A DNA stretch of 15,019 bases from Alphaproteobacteria bacterium (GCA_017650255.1 JAGCFG010000010.1:1-15019), one strand, 5' to 3'; positions 5,184-12,475 are shown, counted from the stretch's first letter. Notes: a model not told the origin generated them from the sequence alone. A program made the numbers and translations.

Positions 5184-6566
5184 CTAACATTTTACATTTT
5201 TTGCCAAACCTGCAAGTGACGTTTCTTTATAGCGAGAACTCAAACTCAGCCCTGTTTCATACATGGTTTTGATAATACTGTCTAAACTAACCAAATGTGA
5301 ACTGTTAGTATTTTGCAAAGCAAGTCTTGCAGCATTAACCGCCTTGACCGCACCCATCGCATTGCGTTCAATGCACGGAGCCTGAACCAAACCTTTTATC
5401 GGATCGCAAGTCAGCCCTAAATTATGCTCCATCGCTATCTCTGCAGCATTTTCAATTTGTTTTAGATTGCCACCCAGAACCGCTGTCAAACCACCTGCCG
5501 CCATTGAACATGCCACACCAATTTCTCCTTGGCAACCAACTTCTGCACCGGATATAGAAGCATTTGTCCTATACAAACTACAAATTGCCGCAGCCGTTGT
5601 TAAAAATACCACATTGGCTTTTTCCAAAGTATATGGAGATCTCTTTATTGCAAACCGTTGATAATATCTCATAACCGATGGCAAAACTCCTGCCGACCCC
5701 ATCGTCGGTGCAGTAACGATTCGCCCACCGGAAGCATTTTCTTCTGCCACAGCAAAAGCCCACAAATTTATCCAATCTATAATTGTCAAAGCATCAACAT
5801 CATTTTCTACAAATTTCGAAGCCAATTCTGCATACATAGAAGGAGCTCTGCGCTTAAGATTCAAGCCACCCGGCAATATACCATCCTTAATAATTCCCCT
5901 ATCGATTGTATTTTGCATAATTGCTGCCAAATCCAAAATCCCTTTTTGCACACGCATATTTCTGTACAAAGATTTTTCGTTTTTAAGCACTATTTCCGAT
6001 ATTGTCATTTGTTCACGCTGACAAAGCTCCATCAGTTCTTTACAAGTATCAAATTTATACGGAACATCATATGGTTCTCTGTCAATTCGCATATCCATTT
6101 CATCACTGCGGGCAATAGTTCCACCACCAACAGAAAAATAAGTTTCTTCCAAAACTATTTTACCTTTTGCATCATATGCAGAAAACTTCATCCCATTAGA
6201 ATGTTGCGGCAAAAATATTTTTTTCTCCAACACAAAATCTTTATCAAAATCAAACGACACTTCATGTTCTTGATTAAGATTAATCTTTTTGTTTTTTTTA
6301 CACTCACCAATATAATCATGGTCCAAATCTACACTTGCAGCCTCAAGCCCTAGTAATCCATATATGATGGCATTCAAAGTTCCATGCCCCTCACCCGTAA
6401 GTGCTAAAGAGCCATAAAGTGTTACTTTAATATTTTTAACGCTGCGCCAACTCGTTTTTTTTAACAAATTATCAACATACCGTTTTGCCGCCTTCATTGG
6501 ACCAACTGTATGCGAACTAGAAGGACCAATACCCAAAACAAAAATCTCAAACAAACTGTAATACAT
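5184..6566 (-). CDS. sdaA: L-serine dehydratase, iron-sulfur dependent (single chain)
   Basis: This enzyme deaminates L-serine to pyruvate and ammonia using a [4Fe-4S] cluster rather than pyridoxal phosphate. The 460 residues match the one-chain form, with a beta domain at the N-terminus (FEIFVLGIGPSSSHTVGP, then SVGGGT) and the catalytic alpha domain after about residue 180. The cluster ligands expected for the family are present: C345 in AEVGCQGE, and C387 and C398 in LTCDPIKGLVQAPC. The last residue of the protein is a cysteine, C460. In the Legionella enzyme a C-terminal cysteine enters the active site as the fourth iron ligand, and the same is likely here. The ATG at 6566 has a GAGAGG ribosome site. 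It heads an operon with the exporter and is divergent from the methyltransferase, with a candidate promoter between them. Confidence 0.96.
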   Translation of the reverse strand: MYYSLFEIFVLGIGPSSSHTVGPMKAAKRYVDNLLKKTSWRSVKNIKVTLYGSLALTGEGHGTLNAIIYGLLGLEAASVDLDHDYIGECKKNKKINLNQEHEVSFDFDKDFVLEKKIFLPQHSNGMKFSAYDAKGKIVLEETYFSVGGGTIARSDEMDMRIDREPYDVPYKFDTCKELMELCQREQMTISEIVLKNEKSLYRNMRVQKGILDLAAIMQNTIDRGIIKDGILPGGLNLKRRAPSMYAELASKFVENDVDALTIIDWINLWAFAVAEENASGGRIVTAPTMGSAGVLPSVMRYYQRFAIKRSPYTLEKANVVFLTTAAAICSLYRTNASISGAEVGCQGEIGVACSMAAGGLTAVLGGNLKQIENAAEIAMEHNLGLTCDPIKGLVQAPCIERNAMGAVKAVNAARLALQNTNSSHLVSLDSIIKTMYETGLSLSSRYKETSLAGLAKNVKC

Positions 6567-6583
6567 TTTTACCTCTCAAAAAA

Positions 6584-6611
6584 ATATTAGCGTTAATATT
6601 TTATTTTGCAA
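6584..6611 (-). promoter_or_regulatory. sdaA: Candidate sdaA promoter
   Basis: On the minus strand TTGCAA (6611-6606) is followed after 16 nt by TAATAT (6589-6584), about 20 nt before the start codon at 6566. It abuts the plus-strand methyltransferase promoter, so the two transcripts start back to back within 99 bp. Confidence 0.5.
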
Positions 6612-6639
6612 TTGGCATTTTCATATATTGTTGTATTAT
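6612..6639 (+). promoter_or_regulatory. Candidate methyltransferase promoter
   Basis: TTGGCA (6612-6617) and TATTAT (6634-6639) are 16 nt apart on the plus strand. This leaves a short leader with an AAAGGA ribosome site before the ATG at 6666. The boxes directly adjoin the divergent sdaA promoter. Confidence 0.5.
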
Positions 6640-6665
6640 ACCTATACCTTTTCGAAAGGAAACCT

Positions 6666-7598
6666 ATGAAATCTGCAAAAAATAAAACAATCGATATTTC
6701 TGTTGCGCAAGGAAAAAAATATTTAAACCGCTGCATTTGCATAGAAGAGAAAACTCCTCTCAGCAAAATAATAAATAAAACCATCATCGGCGATTCAATT
6801 GACGTTATGCAAAAATTGCCTCACGCTTTTGTAGATCTTTTAATTGTCGATCCTCCATACAACCTTAGCAAAGATTTTCACGGCAACAAATTCAATAAAA
6901 AAACTGCAGATGAATATAAAAAATATACATCAAAATGGATATCAAAAGTAATCCCTTTACTAAAAAATAATGCCTCAATTTATGTTTGTTGCGACTGGAT
7001 ATCTAGCCTAATAATCGGCCCCATACTAGAGAAGAACTTCAACATTCTCAACCGCATTACCTGGCAAAGAGAAAAAGGCCGCGGCTCATCAAAAAACTGG
7101 AAAAACGGCATGGAAGATATTTGGTTCGCCACCAACGGAAAATCATATACTTTCAACCTGGAAGCCGTTAAAATACGTCGAAAAGTGCTCGCGCCATACA
7201 AACAAGACGGGCAACCAAAAGATTGGGAAGAAACATCTGATGGCCGTTTTCGTAATACATGTCCCTCAAACTTTTGGGATGATATTTCAATCCCCTATTG
7301 GTCAATGCCCGAAAATACAGCCCACCCTACACAAAAACCAGAAAAGCTTATCGCAAAATTGATTTTGGCTAGCTCAAAACCTGGTGACATTGTATTTGAT
7401 CCCTTTTTAGGTTCAGGCACAACTTCTGTCACAGCAAAAAAACTAAAAAGAAAATATGTCGGAATCGAACAAAACCCGACATATTGCATTTGGGCAGAAA
7501 AACGCCTTGAACTCGCAGAGAAAAATCCGCAAATTCAAGGCTATTCCGATGGAGTCTTTTGGGAGCGCAACACAATATTGCGCCGCAAAAAACTATGA
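6666..7598 (+). CDS. DNA adenine methyltransferase, beta class, without a partner nuclease
   Basis: It transfers a methyl group from S-adenosylmethionine to an exocyclic amino group in DNA, most likely adenine N6. The catalytic motif IV DPPY is at residues 62-65, preceded by LLIV. The target-recognition region follows, with HPTQKP at 220-225 next. The SAM-binding DPFLGSGTT is at 245-253, before a GIEQNP strand. The order DPPY then FxGxG defines the beta class. The start at 6666 is chosen over an ATG 20 codons earlier. It has an AAAGGA ribosome site, and the upstream extension is a hydrophobic run that overlaps the promoter. The length is 310 residues. No restriction endonuclease lies nearby, so it may be an orphan enzyme with a role in replication timing or gene expression, or a relic of a transferred system. 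The recognition site cannot be read from sequence alone. Confidence 0.92.
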   Translation: MKSAKNKTIDISVAQGKKYLNRCICIEEKTPLSKIINKTIIGDSIDVMQKLPHAFVDLLIVDPPYNLSKDFHGNKFNKKTADEYKKYTSKWISKVIPLLKNNASIYVCCDWISSLIIGPILEKNFNILNRITWQREKGRGSSKNWKNGMEDIWFATNGKSYTFNLEAVKIRRKVLAPYKQDGQPKDWEETSDGRFRNTCPSNFWDDISIPYWSMPENTAHPTQKPEKLIAKLILASSKPGDIVFDPFLGSGTTSVTAKKLKRKYVGIEQNPTYCIWAEKRLELAEKNPQIQGYSDGVFWERNTILRRKKL

Positions 7599-8126
7599 TT
7601 GTATCTGCACAGCAGGGCCTGCTGCCGCCAAAATCTCCAACAATTTTTTAGTAGCATCTTCATTAGATATATTGTTACAAACAGCATACTCGCTCGAGAG
7701 TCTGTCTAATGCATGCTCATATATCTGTCTTTCGCTATAAGATTGCTCAGCTAAGTTTTCACGTCTGTGCAAATCTCTGATAACTTCGGCAATAGCACTA
7801 GGATTACCGGAATTAATTTTATTCTCATACTCTTGCGCACGACGAGACCACATAACTTTTTTAACCTTTGCTTTGCCTTTGAGAATCTCCAAAGCACTAT
7901 CCATTACCGAATTGTCGGAAATTTTTCGCAACCCGTTAATACCCGCTTTTGCCAAAGGAACACGCAAAGTCATTTTATCTCTGTCAAAGTTAACAACGAT
8001 TAACTCCATTTCAGAACCGGCAACCTTTTGTGTGTATATATCAGATACTTTGCCCACACCTTGTGCCGGATAAACAACATATTCACCGGAATTAAACGTA
8101 ATCTTCGATGCTGCTTTTTTTACCAT
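7593..8126 (-). CDS. CarD/CdnL-family transcription regulator
   Basis: CarD/CdnL proteins bind the RNA polymerase beta subunit and stabilise open promoter complexes, notably at rRNA and growth genes. The 177-residue protein has the N-terminal Tudor-like RNA-polymerase-interacting domain at about residues 10-65 (EYVVYPAQGVGKV, then VPLAKAGINGLRKI). A helical C-terminal DNA-contacting domain follows, with the conserved tryptophan W93 in VMWSRRAQEYENKINSG and AEVIRDLHRRE. The alanine-rich tail is unremarkable. The ATG at 8126 has an AAGGA ribosome site. It is transcribed after the rpoA terminator in the same direction and so is likely a separate unit, although I see no convincing promoter. Its end overlaps the methyltransferase end by 6 bp, tail to tail. 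Confidence 0.92.
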   Translation of the reverse strand: MVKKAASKITFNSGEYVVYPAQGVGKVSDIYTQKVAGSEMELIVVNFDRDKMTLRVPLAKAGINGLRKISDNSVMDSALEILKGKAKVKKVMWSRRAQEYENKINSGNPSAIAEVIRDLHRRENLAEQSYSERQIYEHALDRLSSEYAVCNNISNEDATKKLLEILAAAGPAVQIQS

Positions 8127-8222
8127 TTTAAATTCCTTAAAAAATAAAAAACTACAAAAGCCTTGTTTCTAGCAAGACAGAACGGAATATATCACATTTT
8201 AAAGCAAAAATCTAGAGTTTTT

Positions 8223-8265
8223 TTACAAAAAAATTTGTCTATGCCCCTTATTACAAAAAAAATTT
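8223..8265. repeat. Short direct repeat upstream of the CarD-family gene
   Basis: TTACAAAAAAATTT (8223-8236) recurs as TTACAAAAAAAATTT (8251-8265), 28 nt apart, between the rpoA terminator and the carD-like gene. The A-tracts are nearly in phase with the helix and could bend DNA upstream of a promoter. Chance is also plausible in such AT-rich DNA. Confidence 0.3.
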
Positions 8266-8273
8266 ACACACAA

Positions 8274-8308
8274 TAACAAAAAAGACCTCTCACTCGGAAG
8301 AGGTCTTT
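8274..8308 (-). terminator. Intrinsic terminator after rpoA
   Basis: The 10-bp perfect arms AAAGACCTCT (8281-8290) and AGAGGTCTTT (8299-8308) have an 8-nt loop and a T run on the minus strand. It lies 20 nt after the rpoA stop. It ends the ribosomal operon with no rplQ between rpoA and the terminator. Confidence 0.9.
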
Positions 8309-8328
8309 CAACTTTTCATCGATTCGTC

Positions 8329-9339
8329 TTAAAAGTGCTCATCAACACGTTTAATCAAATCTTCGATATTCTCCGGAGGCCAACCTGGAACATCCATACC
8401 AAGATGGATTCCCATCTTAGCCAAAACTTCTTTGATTTCATTCAATGACTTACGACCAAAGTTCGGAGTCCTCAACATTTCGGCCTCTGTCTTTTGAACC
8501 AAGTCGCCGATATAAACAATATTATCATTCTTTAAGCAGTTTGCTGAACGAACAGATAATTCAAGTTCTTCAACCTTCTTCAACAAATTCTTGTTGAACG
8601 GCAATTCTTCTTTCTCAGCTTCAACTTCGTGCTCAGGCTCATCAAAATTGATAAACGGCTTCAACTGATCTTGCAAAATGCGAGCAGCAAAAGCAACTGC
8701 ATCCTCAGGAGTAACAACTCCGTTTGTCTCAATAACCATTGTCAATTTATCATAGTCAGTAACTTGACCAACACGAGTATTGTCAACACGATAAGATACT
8801 CTCTTAACCGGAGAATAAATTGCATCAACTGGAATCAATCCAATCGGAGCATCAGATGGTTTGTTTTGGCTTGCCGGAACATAACCTTTACCTGTGCCAA
8901 CAGTCAATTCCATATTGATTTTTGCGCCGGCATCAAGATTGCAAATAACCAAGTCAGGATTCATAATCTCAACATCATGACCTGTTTCAATCATTGAAGC
9001 TGTAACAACACAAGGTCCTTCAGCCTTCAATGTCATACGCTTGGTACCTTCGCTATGAACAGCAACAGCCAAGCACTTAACATTAAGAACAATGTCAGTT
9101 ACATCCTCTCTAACACCTGGAATAACCGAAAACTCATGCAGAACACCATCAATTTTGATTGCTGTAACTGCGCCGCCTTGCAAAGAAGACAACAAAATCC
9201 TTCTCAAAGCATTACCCAAAGTAAGCCCAAAACCTCTTTCCAAAGGCTCTACCACTATTTTGGCTTTGTTTCCGCCATCGCTAGGAACAACTTCCAAATT
9301 AGTCGGTTTAATTAGTTCTTGCCAATTCTTTTGAATCAC
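8329..9339 (-). CDS. rpoA: DNA-directed RNA polymerase subunit alpha
   Basis: RpoA forms the dimer on which the polymerase core assembles, and its C-terminal domain contacts UP elements and activators. The 336 residues show the amino-terminal assembly domain (about 1-232) with [23 protein letters not shown] near residues 30-52 and GKGYVPAS around 150-157. An acidic linker rich in Glu follows (about 234-246). The carboxy-terminal domain contains [10 protein letters not shown] (R264 is the usual DNA-contact arginine) and [10 protein letters not shown], and ends after PPENIEDL. The start is GTG (9339-9337), set by a GAGGAT ribosome site 6 nt upstream and by the alphaproteobacterial N-terminus [11 protein letters not shown]. 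rpsK lies 84 nt upstream with a terminator-like hairpin between them. rplQ, the normal next gene, is missing here. Confidence 0.98.
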   Translation of the reverse strand: MIQKNWQELIKPTNLEVVPSDGGNKAKIVVEPLERGFGLTLGNALRRILLSSLQGGAVTAIKIDGVLHEFSVIPGVREDVTDIVLNVKCLAVAVHSEGTKRMTLKAEGPCVVTASMIETGHDVEIMNPDLVICNLDAGAKINMELTVGTGKGYVPASQNKPSDAPIGLIPVDAIYSPVKRVSYRVDNTRVGQVTDYDKLTMVIETNGVVTPEDAVAFAARILQDQLKPFINFDEPEHEVEAEKEELPFNKNLLKKVEELELSVRSANCLKNDNIVYIGDLVQKTEAEMLRTPNFGRKSLNEIKEVLAKMGIHLGMDVPGWPPENIEDLIKRVDEHF

Positions 9340-9377
9340 TGGGATATCCTCATTATTAGTGCATATGCTATGTTACA

Positions 9378-9417
9378 AAAAACAAAAAACTGGTGAGACC
9401 TAAAAGCAGTCTCACCA
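9378..9417 (-). terminator. Terminator-like hairpin between rpsK and rpoA
   Basis: The 9-bp perfect arms TGGTGAGAC (9391-9399) and GTCTCACCA (9409-9417) have a 9-nt loop. On the minus strand they are followed by two runs of six T separated by a G. The structure begins 6 nt after the rpsK stop. It has every feature of an intrinsic terminator yet lies inside a conserved operon, so it probably attenuates rather than ends transcription. I see only a weak possible promoter for rpoA beyond it. Confidence 0.7.
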
Positions 9418-9423
9418 TATACA

Positions 9424-9807
9424 TTATACGCGGCGACGTTTGCGCAAACGACAACCGTTGTGTGGAATTGGAGTCACATCACGAATTGTTGTAATCGTAA
9501 AACCAACAACTTGCAAAGCTCTGATTGCAGACTCTCTTCCTGAACCTGGGCCTTTTACTTCAACCTCTAATGTCTTCATTCCGCACTCCATAGCCTTTTT
9601 GCCGGCATCTTCTGCAGCAACCTGAGCTGCATATGGAGTAGATTTACGAGACCCCTTAAAACCTTGTGCACCCGCAGTTGCCCAAGCGACAGTATTACCT
9701 TGAGCATCAGTAATTGTAATACGGGTATTATTAAAAGTAGAATTCACATGGGCTACACCGGCAGTGATATTCTTTTTTTCCTTTTTCTTTTGTGCTACTC
9801 TTGCCAT
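9424..9807 (-). CDS. rpsK: 30S ribosomal protein S11
   Basis: S11 sits on the platform of the small subunit and contacts 16S rRNA near the E site and the mRNA exit. The 127-residue protein has the standard length and sequence: a basic N-terminus ([12 protein letters not shown]), [21 protein letters not shown], the central [17 protein letters not shown], and the C-terminal [18 protein letters not shown]. The ATG has an AGGTAGG ribosome site. It follows rpsM by 13 nt and shares its transcript. Confidence 0.98.
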   Translation of the reverse strand: MARVAQKKKEKKNITAGVAHVNSTFNNTRITITDAQGNTVAWATAGAQGFKGSRKSTPYAAQVAAEDAGKKAMECGMKTLEVEVKGPGSGRESAIRALQVVGFTITTIRDVTPIPHNGCRLRKRRRV

Positions 9808-9820
9808 TTGAACCTACCTA

Positions 9821-10189
9821 CTATTTCTTCTTGTTTGCAACTGTCTTACGTTTACCCTTACGAGTTCTAGCATTTTGTTTAGTGCTTTGTCCTCTTACGG
9901 GCAATCCCTTACGATGTCTCAAACCTCTGTAACATCCAAGGTCCATAAGTCTTTTAATGTTAACACCAACTTCACGGCGCAATTCGCCTTCTACAAGATA
10001 GTCACGGTCAATTACCTCACGCACTTTTGCAACATCTTCATCAGACATATCCGCAACACGCACGTCAGGATTAACTCCGGATTTCGCACAAATATCTTGA
10101 GCATTTTTTCTACCGATACCAAATATATAAGTCAAAGCAATCTCAATTCTTTTGGCAGTCGGAATATTTACACCAGCTATACGAGCCAA
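9821..10189 (-). CDS. rpsM: 30S ribosomal protein S13
   Basis: S13 lies in the head of the small subunit, contacts the P-site tRNA and forms bridges to the 50S subunit. The 122 residues match the family: [25 protein letters not shown] at the start, the helix-two-turn-helix region, [21 protein letters not shown] (about 81-101), and the basic tail. The start codon is TTG (10189-10187). An in-frame TGA stands two codons upstream, and the family N-terminus begins exactly here. GGAG (10200-10197) lies 7 nt before the TTG. An out-of-frame ATG immediately follows the GGAG and opens a 17-codon decoy ORF that crosses the true start. A consensus promoter precedes the gene. Confidence 0.98.
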   Translation of the reverse strand: MARIAGVNIPTAKRIEIALTYIFGIGRKNAQDICAKSGVNPDVRVADMSDEDVAKVREVIDRDYLVEGELRREVGVNIKRLMDLGCYRGLRHRKGLPVRGQSTKQNARTRKGKRKTVANKKK

Positions 10190-10196
10190 ATTTCAT

Positions 10197-10200
10197 CTCC
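10197..10200 (-). promoter_or_regulatory. rpsM: Ribosome site that sets the rpsM TTG start
   Basis: GGAG on the minus strand lies 7 nt before the TTG, the usual spacing. The out-of-frame ATG at 10196-10194 directly abuts the GGAG, which is too close for normal initiation. The in-frame TGA at 10195-10193 rules out an upstream start for S13. Confidence 0.7.
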
Positions 10201-10252
10201 ATAAAAAAATTAAACTTAAAAAGTTGATCACCACTTTTCAAAATTAAGGCGG

Positions 10253-10280
10253 ATTATATGCTAATATTTAATTGTGTCAA
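10253..10280 (-). promoter_or_regulatory. Consensus promoter of rpsM-rpsK-rpoA
   Basis: On the minus strand a perfect TTGACA (10280-10275) and a perfect TATAAT (10258-10253) are 16 nt apart, the best promoter match in the window. It lies after the adk stop and gives a leader of roughly 55-60 nt. Within that leader, AAAAGT and ACTTTT arms (10233-10238 and 10219-10224) could form a weak hairpin, a possible site for ribosomal-protein feedback. It lets the three downstream genes be expressed more strongly than secY-adk. Confidence 0.85.
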
Positions 10281-10322
10281 GACTTAACTTTTAATATTTA
10301 TTAAAAAAATATAAAAAATATT

Positions 10323-10994
10323 CTAAAACCCTATTGCATCGCTGATTCTCTTTGCCACAACATCAACAGCGCCATTGCCATCCACTTTTTTCAAAACACC
10401 TTCTTTGCCGTAATAATTAATCGTGGGATACGTCAAATCCTTATATTTTGCCAGTCTTTTTACCACTGTCTCTCTATTATCGTCGAGTCGCTTTGAAAAT
10501 TTTGTTCCGCCACAAATATTGCATACACCGGCAACTTTGGGCTTGTAAAAATTATCGCTGTAACTTTCTCCGCACTTAACACAAGTATAGCGCCCCGCAA
10601 TGCGATCAATAATAACCTCATCCGGTACAACAATCTCAAGCACTGCATTAAGTTTTATTTTGTTTGAAGAAAGCATCTTATCCAAAACCTCTGCTTGGTT
10701 AATTGTCCTGGGAAAACCATCCAAAATAAAGCCATTTGCACAATCTGGCTCCAAAATTCTGTTTTCGACCATTTCTATAACCAAGTCATCTGGTGCAAAA
10801 GAACCTGCAGCAAGCAACGGTTCTAGTCTTTTGCCTATTGAAGTTCCTTTATTTATCTCTTCTCTAAGCATTTCTCCGGCCGACAAATGACACAGCCCGA
10901 ACCTTCGTTTCAATACACTGGCTTGCGTACCTTTTCCAGTCCCAGGAGCACCGGTCATAACCAAATGTATACCGGAATTTTTATCAGTAAACAT
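10323..10994 (-). CDS. adk: Adenylate kinase, zinc-type LID
   Basis: Adk interconverts ATP + AMP and 2 ADP in the cytoplasm. The 223-residue protein has the P-loop GAPGTGKGT at 15-23, the AMP-binding region (LSAGEMLREE, then FILDGFPRT at 89-97), and a long LID domain. Four cysteines, C138, C141, C158 and C161, are arranged as CxxC...CxxC and should hold a structural zinc. KRLDDNRETV follows. It carries about six extra residues before the usual start. The ATG overlaps the secY stop by one base (TAATG), so translation is coupled to secY. This position between secY and rpsM is common in alphaproteobacteria. No terminator follows, but a strong promoter for rpsM does. Confidence 0.97.
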   Translation of the reverse strand: MFTDKNSGIHLVMTGAPGTGKGTQASVLKRRFGLCHLSAGEMLREEINKGTSIGKRLEPLLAAGSFAPDDLVIEMVENRILEPDCANGFILDGFPRTINQAEVLDKMLSSNKIKLNAVLEIVVPDEVIIDRIAGRYTCVKCGESYSDNFYKPKVAGVCNICGGTKFSKRLDDNRETVVKRLAKYKDLTYPTINYYGKEGVLKKVDGNGAVDVVAKRISDAIGF

Positions 10995-12349
10995 TATTTT
11001 CTTTTGCCTTTTTTATTAACCAACGCAGCTTTTTTGAGCAACCCTTCATACTGATAAGCAATAAGATGAGTTTGAACTTGCCCAACAAAATCCATGGTAA
11101 CTTGAACCACGATGAGCAAAGTCGTACCGCCCAAAACAAACGGAACCGACAATTTAGCAATTAAGACTTCCGGCAGAATACATAAAGCCGTAAGATAAAA
11201 AGCTCCCAAAACAGTTAATCTGGTGATAACATAATCCAAATATTCGGCAGTATTTTTACCCGGTCTGATACCGGCAATAAAACCACCATGCTTTTTCAAA
11301 TTATCTGCAGTTTCTTCTGGATTGAAAACAACTGCAGTATAGAAAAATGCAAAGAACACTATCAACGAGGCATAGAGTGCCAAATACAAAGGTTGTCCGT
11401 GTCCCAACAGATTGCTCAATGTTCTTACCCAGCTTGGACCGTTGTTCGCCGAAAAATTAGCGATTGTAATCGGTAACAACAACAAAGAGCTTGCAAAAAT
11501 CGGAGGAATGACACCGGTTGGATTAATCTTTAATGGCAAGTGAGAACTTTCTGCAGATGTCATTCTCATACCCATCTGACGCTTTGGATACTGAATTACA
11601 ATCTTTCTCTGAGCCCTCTCGACCAACACGATAATATAAACCAATGCCAAAACCATAACCATCAGCATAATTATCAACCATATAGACATTGAACCGACAC
11701 GCCCCAATTCAAAAGTTTGAGCCAACGCTGTCGGAATATTTGCGATAATACCAACGGTAATGATAAGAGAAGAGCCGTTACCGACACCGCGAGAAGTAAT
11801 TTGGTCGCCCAACCATACAATAAACATTGTACCGCCGACCAAAGAAACAACTGTTGTAAATCTAAATACAAAACCCGGCATCAAAACAGCGGATGCACCC
11901 ATGCCCCCAGTCATACCTTCCAATCCGACGGCGATTCCGTAACCTTGAATAATAGTAATCAGCACCGTCAAAACTTTGGTATAGTGAACCATCTTGCGGT
12001 GTCCGGCCTCACCTTCTTTCTTGAGGGCTGACAAAGACGGCACAATAGATTGTCCGAGTTGCAATATAATAGAAGCCGAAATATAAGGCATAATATTCAA
12101 AGCAAAAATTGTCATACGCGCCAAAGCACCACCGGCAAACATATTAAACATACCCAATATTCCATTGGAATTTCTCGAAAAAATGTCTGCCAAAATATGT
12201 GGGTCAATCCCCGGCAGAGGAATAAACGTTCCCAAACGAAAAACTATTAACGCTAATACCGTAAACCATAATCTTTTTTTGAGTTCTTCGGCTTTGCCAA
12301 AAGCAGACATATCAAGATTAGCTGCCATTTTCTCTGCAAGTGATACCAT
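10994..12349 (-). CDS. secY: Preprotein translocase subunit SecY
   Basis: SecY is the channel-forming subunit of the SecYEG translocon in the inner membrane. The 451 residues predict ten membrane helices. The N-terminal amphipathic segment with KAEELKKRLWFT (about 19-30) is typical of alphaproteobacteria. The plug region follows the first helix (about 58-75). LGQSIVPSLSALKKEGEAGHRK is around 98-119. The cytosolic loop with ERAQRKIVIQYPKRQ (about 244-258) and the family signature IRPGKNTAEYLD (about 361-372) are present. The ATG at 12349 has an AAGGAAAG ribosome site. Unlike the usual spc operon order, no rplO lies upstream. A candidate promoter precedes it, so secY leads its own operon here. 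Confidence 0.98.
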   Translation of the reverse strand: MVSLAEKMAANLDMSAFGKAEELKKRLWFTVLALIVFRLGTFIPLPGIDPHILADIFSRNSNGILGMFNMFAGGALARMTIFALNIMPYISASIILQLGQSIVPSLSALKKEGEAGHRKMVHYTKVLTVLITIIQGYGIAVGLEGMTGGMGASAVLMPGFVFRFTTVVSLVGGTMFIVWLGDQITSRGVGNGSSLIITVGIIANIPTALAQTFELGRVGSMSIWLIIMLMVMVLALVYIIVLVERAQRKIVIQYPKRQMGMRMTSAESSHLPLKINPTGVIPPIFASSLLLLPITIANFSANNGPSWVRTLSNLLGHGQPLYLALYASLIVFFAFFYTAVVFNPEETADNLKKHGGFIAGIRPGKNTAEYLDYVITRLTVLGAFYLTALCILPEVLIAKLSVPFVLGGTTLLIVVQVTMDFVGQVQTHLIAYQYEGLLKKAALVNKKGKRK

Positions 12350-12374
12350 TTTTCTTTCCTTATTTTAAAATAAC

Positions 12375-12403
12375 ATTATAAATGGGGAAAACCCAATTGT
12401 TGA
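12375..12403 (-). promoter_or_regulatory. secY: Candidate secY promoter
   Basis: On the minus strand TCAACA (12403-12398) and a perfect TATAAT (12380-12375) are separated by 17 nt, 25 nt before the secY start. The spacer holds a near-palindrome, TTGGGTTTTCCCCA, that could be an operator. TTGCAA with TATTAA 16 nt later, slightly upstream, is an alternative. No terminator is visible between trmL and this point, so some readthrough from ileS-trmL is possible. Confidence 0.5.
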
Positions 12404-12475
12404 AAGATTAATACACAAATTAAAAATTATTGCAACAAATTTCTCTTTATCCTCAGGTTTTCCACAAAATCGTTT

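Noticed and set aside
5658..6353. Long plus-strand frame (231 codons) opposite sdaA
   Set aside because: It lies wholly antisense to a well-supported enzyme gene. The peptide is rich in Ile, His, Cys and Phe, as expected from the complement of AT-rich coding DNA, and has no ribosome site or known motif.
6606..6665. N-terminal extension of the DNA methyltransferase to an earlier ATG
   Set aside because: The extension overlaps the promoter boxes and encodes a hydrophobic run not expected in the family. A good ribosome site precedes the ATG at 6666.
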